Assembly (NCBI GenBank): GCA_003157745.1
Contig: PMKM01000175.1
Span: 1 to 46,015 of the forward strand
DNA length: 46,015 nt
Reading direction: 5' to 3'
From: Bryobacterales bacterium
GTDB taxonomy: Bacteria; Acidobacteriota; Terriglobia; Bryobacterales; Bryobacteraceae
In this document: positions 9,701 to 17,306 of the stretch, piece by piece
How positions within the stretch are numbered: position 1 is the stretch's first letter
Layout: each line of letters begins with the position of its first letter
Notes under the pieces: generated by a model
Seen by the model: the letters and a program-made list of their open reading frames with translations, nothing else
Databases searched by the model: none
Told to the model about the DNA's origin: nothing
Program-made: the position numbers and the translations under genes

Positions 9701-11649
9701 GGTATCGCCGTCGTTCCATTGGTCAGCGCGGCCGAGCCAGGGATCGCCGATCCGTCCACGATGAGCTGAATCGTGCCGGTTGCTGTAGGGGGAACCACGG
9801 AGACCGTAAACTGGATTGTTTGTCCATAGGTCGCACTTGGCGTGCCCGATGCAATCGAAATCGTATTGGAACCGCTCACTGTCTCCGTCAGAACGGTCGA
9901 AAAAACCTGCGAGTAACTATTGCTCCCCAGGTACGCAGCGGTCATCGAGTGACTTCCGGAAGTGGTGAACATATCCGGCAGGGTTGCGACGCCATTCGAC
10001 AGGTTGGCGGTTGCGACCAGCGCGGAGCCATCGTAGAGCAGGACGGGGCCTGAGGGCGCGGTGGCTGCTCCGGCGGGCGCAGTCACGGTAGCGGTGAAGA
10101 GGACGCTGGTACCCGTAGTGGCGGAACTCTGACTGGCGGAGAGAGCGATGGTGGCGACGATCTTAGACGCCGACGATAACGAGATTGCAGTCTCCGGGGA
10201 GCCGGAACCGTTGAACGAGCTATCGCCGCTGTAGATCGCCATGACCCCGCCGGCCTGGGAGGACGTCATCGTCATCGAGGCTGTGCCGCCATTCAGCACA
10301 GCCGTGCCGATCGCGGTGGCGCCGGACGCTGGCGACTCATCCACGAATTGAACGGTGCCCGTGGGAACCCCTGTGGTGCCAATCGGAGAGACAGTCGCCG
10401 TGAGGAGCGCCTGTTGACCAGACTGGAGCACTGTGGCACTGGTCGTGAACACCGTGTTCGTGTAGGCCAGGGGCGAAGGCAAATCGACCAGGCGCACGCG
10501 GCAGTCGATTTCGTCGGAGATTAGCAGGCCGCCGGCGAACGTTAACAGCACGTCAATGGGAGCATCGAGAGTGGCGCTGGTGGCAGGGCCGTTATCGCCA
10601 ATTACCCGGCTGTAGCACGGGATGCCACCGCCGCCACTTCCGGCAGATGCCGCCGCCTGTCCCTGGGCACCGGTTCCGTTTCCCGCTACGGTCGTGATCC
10701 ATCCAGTAACTGCGTCGACGCGCCTGACTCGCCCAGTCCCATCGCCAACGAAGAGGTTGCCGGTTGGGTCGACGGACAATCCCGTAGGAAGACCGATACC
10801 GGCGCTGGTGGCTGGCACGCCGTCTCCTGTGAAGCCTGCCGTGCCGTTCCCGGCCACGGTCGTCAGGATACCGCTGACCGGATCGACGCGCCGCACGCGG
10901 TAGGCGCCAAACTCGCTGATCAGCAGGCCGCCGGAAAGATCGAAAGCAACCGAGAACGGTTCTGCCAGGCTGGAGCTGGCGGCGACGGCCCCGTCGGCGG
11001 TGAAAGCGTTGGTGCCGTTTCCGGCCACCGTCGTAATGACCTTGCTCACCGCGTCCACACGCCGCACGCGGTTGTTACTCATGTCGGCGATGTAGAGGTC
11101 CCCAGCTTGATCGAGCGCGATTCCATAAACCACACCGAGCTTCGCAGTCGTCGCCGGGCCGCCATCTCCGCCGAAGCCGGAAGTTCCGATGCCGGCCACG
11201 GTGCTGATCATGCCACTCTGCGCGGCCACGAACCGAATGCGATAACCTTGACTCTCCGCGATGTAGAGGTTCCCCATGCTATCCAGAGCGACTGCGACGG
11301 GACTGTGGAGCGAAGCCGCCGTGGCCAATCCGCCATCGCCAGTGGACGCAGCCGTGCCGTTGCCGGCGACGAGCGTCAGTTCCCCGGAGACTGCATCGAC
11401 CCGAACCACGCGGTTGTTCCCAGCGTCGGCGATGAAGAGATTGCCCGACGCATCCTCGCAGATACCCGCGGGACCAGTGATCTGGGCGCTTGTCGCGGGT
11501 ATGCCAGTCGCGTTTGAGCCAGCCGCGCCATCTCCCGCGATGGTCGTAATCAAACCGTCACTGGCGCATAGTAACGAATTGGAAACCAGGGCAAGAAGAA
11601 TCGCGAGCGGCAATGCGGCTCTTAATCGAAGCACGGTTTTCATCCTCAT
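6793..11649 (-). CDS. Giant secreted protein: NHL propeller, twelve Ig-like domains, C-terminal CBM2-like cellulose-binding domain
   Basis: The start at 11649 (MRMKTVLRLR) follows a GGAGG at 11661-11665; a GTG at 11667 overlaps that site and is less likely. Length is 1,618 residues. Residues 1-30 form a signal peptide. Residues about 35-370 carry six NHL repeats (for example GLSVDPTGNLFVGDGTGRV), one six-bladed propeller. About 370-1,510 hold twelve Ig-like domains; the last eight are near-identical 92-residue units (NPST.GQSVTLSATV, GTVQFLDGS, HSITAVYSGD). The last ~104 residues are CBM2-like: Cys near each end (ACHVTY and LCK), and exposed aromatics in NQWTGGF, NGWSLTWTW and QSWNS. CBM2 domains bind cellulose or chitin, so the likely picture is a long stalk that presents a propeller and a polysaccharide-binding tip. 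No enzyme domain is present, so adhesion or scaffolding is more likely than hydrolysis. The function is inferred from domains only. Confidence 0.85.
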   Translation of the reverse strand: MRMKTVLRLRAALPLAILLALVSNSLLCASDGLITTIAGDGAAGSNATGIPATSAQITGPAGICEDASGNLFIADAGNNRVVRVDAVSGELTLVAGNGTAASTGDGGLATAASLHSPVAVALDSMGNLYIAESQGYRIRFVAAQSGMISTVAGIGTSGFGGDGGPATTAKLGVVYGIALDQAGDLYIADMSNNRVRRVDAVSKVITTVAGNGTNAFTADGAVAASSSLAEPFSVAFDLSGGLLISEFGAYRVRRVDPVSGILTTVAGNGTAGFTGDGVPATSAGIGLPTGLSVDPTGNLFVGDGTGRVRRVDAVTGWITTVAGNGTGAQGQAAASAGSGGGGIPCYSRVIGDNGPATSATLDAPIDVLLTFAGGLLISDEIDCRVRLVDLPSPLAYTNTVFTTSATVLQSGQQALLTATVSPIGTTGVPTGTVQFVDESPASGATAIGTAVLNGGTASMTMTSSQAGGVMAIYSGDSSFNGSGSPETAISLSSASKIVATIALSASQSSATTGTSVLFTATVTAPAGAATAPSGPVLLYDGSALVATANLSNGVATLPDMFTTSGSHSMTAAYLGSNSYSQVFSTVLTETVSGSNTISIASGTPSATYGQTIQFTVSVVPPTATGTIQLIVDGSAIPGSAALTNGTTAIPVSTLTAGSHTVAAAYSGDGNNPPGNSAPYTQNVAQATPSLTLTSSLNPSIHGQLVTFTLTMSPVDSQAFPSLTIENPPIPMTESFSIGQTTVTGTNFSAGAHTVTGSWAGDANVLPGSTVLIQTVQATPTTTALSASPNPSAPGDSVILTATVTPASATGTLQFLDGATTLGTATVSAGSATLTLSGLSLGMHSITAVYSGDAYNAASTSAVLSQTVNKIVSSVALTSSPSPSTFAQSVSLSASLTPTTATGTVQFLDGSASLGTVTIGGGSATLSLTTLAVGAHSITAVYSGDTNDAASTSAVLPQTVNKIVSIMALTTSPNPSTSGQSVTLSATVTPSAATGTVQFLDGSTSLGTVTISGGAAALSLMTLAVGAHSITAVYSGDTNDATSTSAALSQTVNKTVSSVTLASSVNPSTYGQSATLSATVSPTSATGTIQFLDGSTSLGTATVASGSATLSLTTLAVGTHSITSVYSGDANDATSTSAIVSQTVNKVASGVALTTSPNPSTSGQSVTLSATVAPTTATGTIQFLDGSASLGTVTITGGAAALSLTTLSVGTHSITAVYSGDANDATATSTVVAQTVNKVASSVALTSSANPSTIGHSVTFAAAVTPTTATGTVQFLDGSTSLGTVTISGGAASLSLTTLAVGTHSITAVYSGDANDAVGTSAVLTETVGKIASSLALTSSLNPSTFGQSVTLSAKVTPSTATGSVQFLDGSNSLGTVAISGGSAALSLSTLAAGSHSITAAYSGDSSDAASTSTALAQTVNKAATTVALASSKNPQASGSSVTFTASVSPTAATGSVEFLDGTAVLGTVTLSGGKAALSLSTLSVGAHSIKAIYSGDGNYLTSTSAVLTQSITGAACHVTYGLTNQWTGGFGTAITIQNTGTAAVNGWSLTWTWAGNQKITQSWNSTYSQTGANAKLTNQSYNAAIAAGATLTGIGFNASYSGTNTAPTAFSLNGTLCK
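7130..9337 (-). repeat. Tandem array of eight 276-bp coding repeats (Ig-like units)
   Basis: The same anchor (TCGAAT or TGGAAT of the HSI motif) occurs at 7185, 7461, 7737, 8013, 8289, 8565, 8841 and 9117, spaced exactly 276 bp every time. Units differ by scattered substitutions but never by indels. Outer units of the same protein (before residue ~700) are more diverged and of other lengths. Boundaries given here are nominal, since the phase of the unit is arbitrary. Confidence 0.85.
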
Positions 11650-11764
11650 AATGTCGAAGTCCTCCACATGTCTCAGACTGCGGGCTGCTAGTAGATATGG
11701 TGCTCAGGGTATCGCAGACTTCAGACTCCGAAATAGTGTCATTGGTTAGTATTCGCACCATTTC

Positions 11765-11799
11765 CTGACTGCCTCCAACCTCCGGCATAGAATAGTGTC
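11765..11799 (+). promoter_or_regulatory. Putative moeA promoter giving a leaderless mRNA
   Basis: CTGACT (11765-11770), a 17-bp spacer and TAGAAT (11788-11793) form a good sigma-70-like promoter. The expected start point falls at about 11800, the first base of the moeA GTG codon, and no ribosome site precedes that codon. The motif AATAGTGTC occurs at 11791-11799 and again at 11732-11740, inside the divergent intergenic region shared with the giant gene. Confidence 0.45.
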
Positions 11800-12993
11800 G
11801 TGACTCGGCTTGGGTTTCTCGAAGCGCGCGCGCTGGTGATCGAATCGATTCTTCAGGCGCGCGCGGTTCCAGGCGTGGAAGAGGTCGCGCTGGGCGAAGC
11901 GGCGGGGCGCGTGCTGGCGGTGGATGTAGCGGCGGATCGGGATGCGCCGGCGGTCGACCGGTCGGCGCGCGATGGGTACGCGGTGCGCGCGGCGGAGGTG
12001 CCGGGTTCGCTCGCGGTGATCGGCGAAGTGCGCGCGGGCGGGCGGTTCGGAGGCGTAGTGGGACCCGGGCAGGCGGTTGAGATCATGACCGGGGCGCCGG
12101 TGCCGGCAGGGGCGGACGCGGTGGTCATGGTGGAACACACGCGCGCCGAGGACGGGCGCGTACAGATCGATGGCAGCGTGCAGCCAGGGCAGGCCATCAA
12201 TCGGCGCGGCGTGGATGCGATGGCGGGCGAGATCGTGCTCGACGCGGGCACGCGTCTCGACTACAGCGGCATCGCAGCGCTGGCGGCGTTCGGGCATGCG
12301 CGCGTGGCGGTGTACCGGCGCCCCGTAGTCGCGATCGTCGCCACCGGAGATGAGCTTGTCGAGGTGGAGGAAGCACCAGCGGAGTTTCAGATTCGCAATT
12401 CGAACGCCTGGTCGCTGGCAGTGCAGGTGTCGCGGGCGGGCGGCACGCCGCTGATTTCGGTGGCGCGCGATACGGTCGAGCACACGCGCCTGCTATTGGG
12501 ACGCGGCATCGAGGCCGCCGACCTGCTGCTGGTTTCGGGCGGCGTCTCAGCCGGCAAGTACGATGTGGTCGAGAAGGCGCTCGCGAGTCTCGGCGCGCAA
12601 TTCTATTTCGACCGCGTGCCGATTCAACCTGGCCAGCCGCTGGTGTTCGGGCGCGCGCGGGGCAAGTTCTTTTTCGGGCTGCCGGGCAATCCTGCGTCGA
12701 CGATGGTGACGTTCGAAGTCTTCGCACGGGCGGCGCTCGAACTGCTTGGAGGACAGAGGGAAACCGCGCTGGCGATGCCGTGGGCGCGGCTGACACGCGA
12801 GTTTCGCCATCGGCCCGGCCTGACGCGCTTTCTTCCCGCTTTTCTCGGCAGCGATGGCGCGGATGTCACGCCCGTCGATTGGCACGGCTCGGGCGACGTT
12901 CCGGCCCTCACGCGCGCCAACGCGTTTCTGGTGGCCGAGCCCGATCATGCGGTCTACGCGGCGGGCGAATGGATTCGCGTATTGCTCAAGTGA
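11800..12993 (+). CDS. moeA: Molybdopterin molybdenumtransferase MoeA
   Basis: MoeA inserts molybdate into adenylylated molybdopterin, the last common step of molybdenum cofactor synthesis, in the cytoplasm. The 397-residue product has the expected length. Family motifs in order: AVDRSARDGYAV near residue 50, EIMTGAPVPAGADAVV near 95, RRGVD near 130, VVAIVATGDEL near 180 (domain 3 start), SGGVSAGKYDVV near 245 (the MoaB/MogA-like GGTG-type site, here SGGVS) and FGLPGNPASTMV near 290. The C-terminal beta domain follows to the end. The start is a GTG without a ribosome site; it may be translated leaderless. Transcribed divergently from the giant gene at 11649. A 177-bp gap with repeats separates it from moaC, but the three genes serve the same pathway. 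Confidence 0.93.
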   Translation: MTRLGFLEARALVIESILQARAVPGVEEVALGEAAGRVLAVDVAADRDAPAVDRSARDGYAVRAAEVPGSLAVIGEVRAGGRFGGVVGPGQAVEIMTGAPVPAGADAVVMVEHTRAEDGRVQIDGSVQPGQAINRRGVDAMAGEIVLDAGTRLDYSGIAALAAFGHARVAVYRRPVVAIVATGDELVEVEEAPAEFQIRNSNAWSLAVQVSRAGGTPLISVARDTVEHTRLLLGRGIEAADLLLVSGGVSAGKYDVVEKALASLGAQFYFDRVPIQPGQPLVFGRARGKFFFGLPGNPASTMVTFEVFARAALELLGGQRETALAMPWARLTREFRHRPGLTRFLPAFLGSDGADVTPVDWHGSGDVPALTRANAFLVAEPDHAVYAAGEWIRVLLK

Positions 12994-13016
12994 AGGGCGC
13001 GGAGTGGGACTCATCG

Positions 13017-13037
13017 CGGAGTGATTTGCTCACTCCG
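13017..13037 (+). terminator. Hairpin after moeA
   Basis: CGGAGTGA (13017-13024) pairs with TCACTCCG (13030-13037) around a 5-nt loop, 23 bases after the moeA stop. There is no T-run. It may attenuate read-through into moaC or be part of the local repeats. Confidence 0.35.
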
Positions 13038-13053
13038 GGCAACCGCTTCCTTT

Positions 13054-13174
13054 GGTCGCGGCTCGGATTGCTTTGGTGTGATTGGTGCAGTGATTACGGA
13101 ACTTGGACTCATTCGGTCGCGGCTCGGAGGCATTAGAGTGATTGGTATGGTGAATACGAGACACGGACTTATGA
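13054..13174 (+). repeat. Imperfect ~61-bp tandem duplication in the moaC leader
   Basis: GGTCGCGGCTCGG occurs at 13054 and again at 13115. The following bases are also similar (GTGATTGGT, then GGACTCAT against GGACTTAT), so about 60 bp were duplicated and have since diverged. The second copy runs into the moaC start codon. Confidence 0.55.
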
Positions 13175-13644
13175 AGAAGCTATCGCATTACGACCGGGCG
13201 GGGGCGGCGCGCATGGTGGATGTAAGCGCGAAGGCGGTGACGCACCGCACGGCGCGGGCGCATGCGTTCGTGCGGATCGGCGCGGGGGTGCTCAAGAAGT
13301 TGCCGGACAATCCAAAGGGCAATCCGCTCGAAATCGCCCGCATCGCCGGCATTGCCGCGGCCAAGCGCACGGCGGAGTTGATTCCGCTCTGCCATACGCT
13401 CGCGCTGACGCACGCGGACGTGGAAGTCGGCATCGAAAAGGGTGGTATCCGCATCGAATCGACGGCCGCGACGACGGGGCCGACCGGGGTCGAGATGGAA
13501 GCCCTGACGGCCGCCGCGGTGGCCGCGCTCACGATTTACGATATGACCAAGGCGCTCGACAAATCGATCGAGATCGGCGAAATATACTTGCTCGAAAAGA
13601 CCGGCGGGAAGAGCGGCGAATTCCGGCGCAAACGAAAGCCATGA
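13171..13644 (+). CDS. moaC: Cyclic pyranopterin monophosphate synthase MoaC
   Basis: MoaC converts the MoaA product (3',8-cyclo-GTP derivative) to cyclic pyranopterin monophosphate. From ATG 13171 the product is 157 residues, the usual size, starting MKKLSHYD. Residues equivalent to the known active site are present: K49 in NPKGNP, H75 in LIPLCHTL, E108 and E110 in TGVEMEAL, D124 and K127 in IYDMTK. GGKSG closes the conserved region. The frame stays open upstream to 13021 through low-quality repeat sequence, and an ATG at 13147 is an alternative; no start has a strong ribosome site, and 13171 fits the family best. The stop codon overlaps the moaB start (ATGA), so the two are translationally coupled. 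moaA is not in the window. Confidence 0.92.
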   Translation: MKKLSHYDRAGAARMVDVSAKAVTHRTARAHAFVRIGAGVLKKLPDNPKGNPLEIARIAGIAAAKRTAELIPLCHTLALTHADVEVGIEKGGIRIESTAATTGPTGVEMEALTAAAVAALTIYDMTKALDKSIEIGEIYLLEKTGGKSGEFRRKRKP

Positions 13645-14135
13645 TTCGCGCGGCCGTTCTCACCATCAGCGATTCGGTTTCCGCCGGCACGCGCGCCGAC
13701 CGCTCCGGCCCCGCTGTGCGTGAACGGCTGGAACAACTGGGCTGGCAAGTCTCAGTGGCGGAAGTCGTTCCCGACGACGCGGCCGCTATCGCGGCGCGCC
13801 TGGCGGCGTTGGCCGACGGGGGCGAGGTGGACGCCATTTTCTCGACCGGCGGCACCGGCGTGGCGGCGCGCGATGTGACACCGGAGGCCGCACGAGCCAT
13901 TCTGGACCGCGAAATACAGGGCTTCGGCGAGGTGATGCGCGCGCGCGGGAGAGAATCGACGCCGCTGGCTTCGCTCTCGCGCTCGCTCGGCGGCACGCGC
14001 GGGCGGGCGCTCATCGTCACACTCCCGGGCTCGCCCAAAGGCGCGGTCGAGAGCCTGAATGCTATCGTGGAGTTGGTGCCTCACGTGCTCGAACTACTTG
14101 GAGGCCAAACCTCCCATACTGCCGCTCAGGATTAA
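13641..14135 (+). CDS. moaB: MoaB/MogA-type molybdopterin adenylyltransferase
   Basis: Proteins of this family activate molybdopterin by adenylylation (MogA) before MoeA adds molybdenum; MoaB members share the fold and in some species do the same job. The 164-residue product has LTISDSVSAGTRADRSGP at the N-terminus, the nucleotide/pterin-binding loop STGGTG at 68-73, and D78/E82 in ARDVTPEA. It starts inside the moaC stop codon (4-base overlap). Sequence alone does not separate MoaB from MogA; as no other copy is seen here, it probably supplies the MogA activity for the MoeA upstream. Confidence 0.88.
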   Translation: MIRAAVLTISDSVSAGTRADRSGPAVRERLEQLGWQVSVAEVVPDDAAAIAARLAALADGGEVDAIFSTGGTGVAARDVTPEAARAILDREIQGFGEVMRARGRESTPLASLSRSLGGTRGRALIVTLPGSPKGAVESLNAIVELVPHVLELLGGQTSHTAAQD

Positions 14136-14136
14136 A

Positions 14137-15234
14137 ATGCTTCGATCGCCGATTTTGATATTGCTTGCGAGCCTGGCGCTCGCGCAGGAACCCGCGCAAA
14201 CTCCGCCGCCCGCATCTGAAGAAGGAAGCGTGCTCCACATCACCACCGAGGTGCAGAACGTGCTGGCGCCGGTGCTGGTCTACGACCGCGACGGCAACTT
14301 CGTCAACGGCCTGCAGCCCAGCCAGTTTCACCTGATCGACAATGGCAAGGAGCAGAACATCCGCGTGGACGTGGCCTACCAGCCGATTTCGATGGTGATC
14401 CTGGTGCAGGCGAATGCGGCCGTGGAAAAGATGCTGCCGGCGATCAACAAGATCGGCAACATGATCGAGCCGCTGATTCTCGGTTCGCAGGGCGAGGCGG
14501 CCGTGATCGCTTTCGATCATCGCATCCGCACGCTGCAGGAGTTCACTTCCGACCCCGACAAGATCACTCAGGCGGTGCGCAAGATTCAACCCGGCAGCAG
14601 CGCCAGCCACATGGTGGACGGCGCCGAACAAGCCATCCTCCTGTTGCGCCATCGTCCGCCGAACCGCCGCCGCATCATTCTATATATAGGCGAGACGCGC
14701 GACGTAGGCAGCGAAGCGCGCGGGCGCGAAACGCTGACCAACATGGCGTTGAACAACATCGTGTTCTACGCGGTGGATATGTCGCGCATCATCGAAAAAC
14801 TCACCGCGCCACGGGAGATTCCGCGCCAGGATCCACTGCCGCCGGCCATGTACCCGCTGCCGTCGGGCGTGCCGGCCACGCCCAACACGGTGATGCAGAC
14901 CTCCGCCGGCGCCGAAGCGACGGGCAACGCAGCGGAGTTCGTGCCCCTGCTGCTCGAGATCTACCGCGACGCCAAGGCGATTTTTAAGCGCAACCCGGTG
15001 GAGGTTTTCACTGGCGGAACCGGTGGCACCGAGTTTAGCTTCTACCGGCGCAATGGGCTGGAGGATGCCATCCAGCGCATTGGCGAGCAATTGCACAGCG
15101 AGTACCTGCTCAGCTACAACCCCAACAACAAGTTGGAGGCGGGCTTCCACCAGATTGCGGTGTATGTAAGCTCGCCCGCGGCCAAGCGCATCCAGGTGCG
15201 CCCCGGTTATTGGCGCGCGCCGGACAACCGGTAG
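14137..15234 (+). CDS. Secreted VWFA-related Acidobacterial protein (TIGR03436-like)
   Basis: ATG 14137 lies one base after the moaB stop, with AGGA five bases before it, so it is the third gene of the moaC operon. The 365-residue product has a signal peptide (MLRSPILILLASLALAQ) and the family's opening: VLAPVLVYDRDGNFVNGLQ, then FHLIDNGKEQNI. The VWA fold follows, but the metal site (DxSxS in family members that bind Mg) reads QANAA at 91-95, so it is probably unable to bind metal. Later parts are typical: LYIGETRD, MALNNIVFYAVDMSRI, and the C-terminal LHSEYLLSYNPNN with HQIAVYV and VRPGYW. The family is large in Acidobacteriota and its role is not established; extracellular protein contact is the usual guess. 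Its place behind moaCB may be only positional. Confidence 0.85.
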   Translation: MLRSPILILLASLALAQEPAQTPPPASEEGSVLHITTEVQNVLAPVLVYDRDGNFVNGLQPSQFHLIDNGKEQNIRVDVAYQPISMVILVQANAAVEKMLPAINKIGNMIEPLILGSQGEAAVIAFDHRIRTLQEFTSDPDKITQAVRKIQPGSSASHMVDGAEQAILLLRHRPPNRRRIILYIGETRDVGSEARGRETLTNMALNNIVFYAVDMSRIIEKLTAPREIPRQDPLPPAMYPLPSGVPATPNTVMQTSAGAEATGNAAEFVPLLLEIYRDAKAIFKRNPVEVFTGGTGGTEFSFYRRNGLEDAIQRIGEQLHSEYLLSYNPNNKLEAGFHQIAVYVSSPAAKRIQVRPGYWRAPDNR

Positions 15235-15920
15235 GTGGGGAGGGCGTCCACTAAGGAGGTCTTCATTCTGTGCCGCAGCGCCGGCGCCGGGCGAAGGAGC
15301 AGGCCATGCATGAGCGTTTCGAGAAGCGCATCGAAGAAGGCCTCGCCAAGATCCGGACCAGTTGTCAGAAGGAGAAACAGAAGCCGGTGACGATCGCCAC
15401 GCGGGTGGGCCGGTTGCTGGGAAAGAACACGCGCGCGGCCGCGCCGTTCGACGTGAAGGTGGAAGCCGACGCCGGTGGCTTCGCCAGCCTGCGGTGGTCG
15501 AAGGTGGAGGTCTGGCGCGAGTGGGCACGCTTGAATGAAGGCTGCTACGTGTTGCGCAGCAATGTGACGGATTGGAGCCCGGAAGATCTGTGGCGGGTTT
15601 ACATCCAGTTGACCGAGGCCGAGGCGGCGTTTCACATTCCCAAGTCCGATCTGGCGATCCGCCCGGTGTGGCATCAGAAGGAGCACCGGGTGCAGGCGCA
15701 CATCCTGGTTTGCTTCCTGGCTTACGCGCTCTGGAAAACCTTGGCCGCCAGTTGCCGGCAGGCGGGGCTGGGCGACGAACCACGGCAAGTTTTCGAAGCT
15801 CTGTCGGAGATCGCGCTGGTGGATGTGGTGCTTCCCACCAGATTGGGGACGGCGATCCGCAAGCGCTGCACCAGTCAGCCCACCTCGGAGCACGGCTTCA
15901 GCCCAATCCTGTTCACCTAA
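15235..15920 (+). pseudogene. IS1634/IS4-type transposase, C-terminal remnant
   Basis: The readable frame from 15270 gives the C-terminal third of a DDE transposase of the IS1634 type: GCYVLRSNVTDWSPEDLW, then YIQLTEAEAAFHIPKSDL, then WHQKEHRVQAHILVCFLAY. Just upstream, 15250-15280 in another frame reads TKEVFILCRSA, which is the preceding part of the same protein family, so a frameshift lies near 15280. The catalytic N-terminal two thirds are missing, and the expected C-terminus is replaced where the dispersed repeat begins. No terminal inverted repeats could be matched. The remnant starts directly after the VWFA stop codon. Confidence 0.8.
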
Positions 15921-15959
15921 GTCGTGGCTCAGGCTTTCCAGCCGGCCGAGCCGAGAGTC
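15909..15959 (+). repeat. 51-bp dispersed repeat, copy 2
   Basis: Begins CTGTTCACCTAAGTCGTGG and matches 1147-1197 (other strand) at 46 of 51 positions. Its start provides the stop codon (TAA) of the transposase remnant, so it probably entered or recombined into the dying insertion sequence. Confidence 0.7.
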
Positions 15960-16084
15960 CGAACTCCTGAGGTCGTGGAGTTTGAGTTGAGCCAGATCGG
16001 ACCGGTCCCAGGTAGGACAGACCGTCGTTCTTCGAGTTAGTTTCACCCAGCGGCTGCGTCGTCGCGTACAATATGGAGGTGGAT

Positions 16085-16681
16085 ATGAAACGAACCGCTT
16101 TGGCCGCTATTTTGCTCCCCTGCCTGGCGCTGGCCGCCTCCTTCGACCCGGGTAAGACCCTGGGCGGGACGAACGCGCCGATCGTGCTCGAAGTGTTCAG
16201 CAGTTTCGATTGTCCGCACTGCAAGGTGATGCACGACGAGTTGTTGCCGCAAATCGTGCGGGATTTCGTGGTGGGCGGCAAGGTTTGCCTGGTGGAGCGG
16301 GAGTTTCCGCTCATCGGCCAGGGGCATCTTCATGCACGCGAGGCGGCCAATTACGCCACTGCGGCGGCGCGCATCGGCAAGTACGCGGCGGTGGCCGACG
16401 CGCTATGGAAGAACCAGGCTACCTGGGCCACTAACGGCCAGGTTTGGGAAACGGTGGCTACCGTGCTGACGGCGGCCGAGCAGAAAAAGGTGCAGGCGCT
16501 GGCGAAGGATCCCGGCGTCGCGGCCGAAGTGAGCCGCGATGTCGACGAAGGAACCAAGGACGGCATCGACCGCACGCCGACTATGTTCATCACCGCCAAC
16601 GGAAAGCGCATCATGCTTCCGGGCGGCGCGCCCAGCTACGACTTACTGAACAGCGTTCTGCATCATTATCTCGGCCAGTAG
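16085..16681 (+). CDS. DsbA-like periplasmic thioredoxin-fold protein (CPHC)
   Basis: The ATG at 16085 is preceded by a strong GGAGGTGG. The 198-residue product has a signal peptide (MKRTALAAILLPCLALAA) and a DsbA-type fold (thioredoxin_4 group): the redox motif CPHC at 43-46 in VFSSFDCPHC, a helical insert, and the cis-proline loop RTPTMFI near 160. CPHC is the DsbA-type active site, typical of thiol oxidants. It would form or shuffle disulfides in exported proteins. First of three packed genes; the second is its paralogue and the third is a MauE/DoxX-type membrane protein, a likely redox partner. A reductive or peroxidase-like role cannot be excluded. Confidence 0.85.
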   Translation: MKRTALAAILLPCLALAASFDPGKTLGGTNAPIVLEVFSSFDCPHCKVMHDELLPQIVRDFVVGGKVCLVEREFPLIGQGHLHAREAANYATAAARIGKYAAVADALWKNQATWATNGQVWETVATVLTAAEQKKVQALAKDPGVAAEVSRDVDEGTKDGIDRTPTMFITANGKRIMLPGGAPSYDLLNSVLHHYLGQ

Positions 16682-16712
16682 GCGGGCCATTCGACCAGAT
16701 GCTGCGTCCAAT

Positions 16713-17306
16713 ATGAAGATGAAACTCTGCGCCCTTGCGTTGCTAGCGATGTGGCCGGCGATGGCCGCGTTGAGCGACGTCGATCCCCAGAAAACGGCCG
16801 GCAAGCCCTCGGCGGCGGTGACCATCGAGGTCTTCAGCGATTTCGAATGCCCGGCCTGCAAGGTGTTTCACGATAATACGCTGCCGCAGTTGCAGCGGGA
16901 CTTCGTCGCCACCGGCAAGGTCTTCCTGGTGTTCCGCGAATATCCCTTGCCGATGCACGCGCACTCGCGCGAGGCGGCCAATTACGCGGTTGCCGCGGCG
17001 CGCCTCAGCTTATATCAGGCCGTCGCCGATGCCATGTTTCGCGACCAGGCCGCCTGGAGTGCCAACGGCAAGGTTTGGGACGCGGTCGCGAGCGTGCTCA
17101 CCCCGGCGCAGCAGAAGAAGGTGAAGGCGGGAGCGGACGACCCGTCCGTGCTGGGCGAGATCATGCGGGAGGTGAGCATCGGCCGCGCCGTTCCGATTCA
17201 ATCCACGCCCACGCTCGTGATCACGCACGGCGCCACGCGCTATCCGGTTTCCGGCACCATCAATTACGAATTTCTGAAGGGCTTGCTCGATGGCCTCCTC
17301 AAGTAA
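16713..17306 (+). CDS. DsbA-like periplasmic thioredoxin-fold protein (CPAC), paralogue of the preceding gene
   Basis: 197 residues with a signal peptide ending AMAA, redox motif CPAC at 46-49 (VFSDFECPAC) and cis-proline loop STPTLVI. It aligns along its whole length with the gene 31 bases upstream (REFPLIG against REYPLPM; HAREAANYATAAAR against HSREAANYAVAAAR), so the pair arose by tandem duplication. The active-site dipeptide changed from PH to PA, which in this fold usually alters redox potential, so the two may have separate roles (for example oxidase and isomerase/reductase). The end overlaps the next gene by 17 bases. Confidence 0.84.
   Translation: MKMKLCALALLAMWPAMAALSDVDPQKTAGKPSAAVTIEVFSDFECPACKVFHDNTLPQLQRDFVATGKVFLVFREYPLPMHAHSREAANYAVAAARLSLYQAVADAMFRDQAAWSANGKVWDAVASVLTPAQQKKVKAGADDPSVLGEIMREVSIGRAVPIQSTPTLVITHGATRYPVSGTINYEFLKGLLDGLLK

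Noticed and set aside
12994-13170. Moco riboswitch in front of moaC
   Set aside because: The region is explained by a duplicated leader and a small hairpin; I could not trace the conserved Moco-RNA core.
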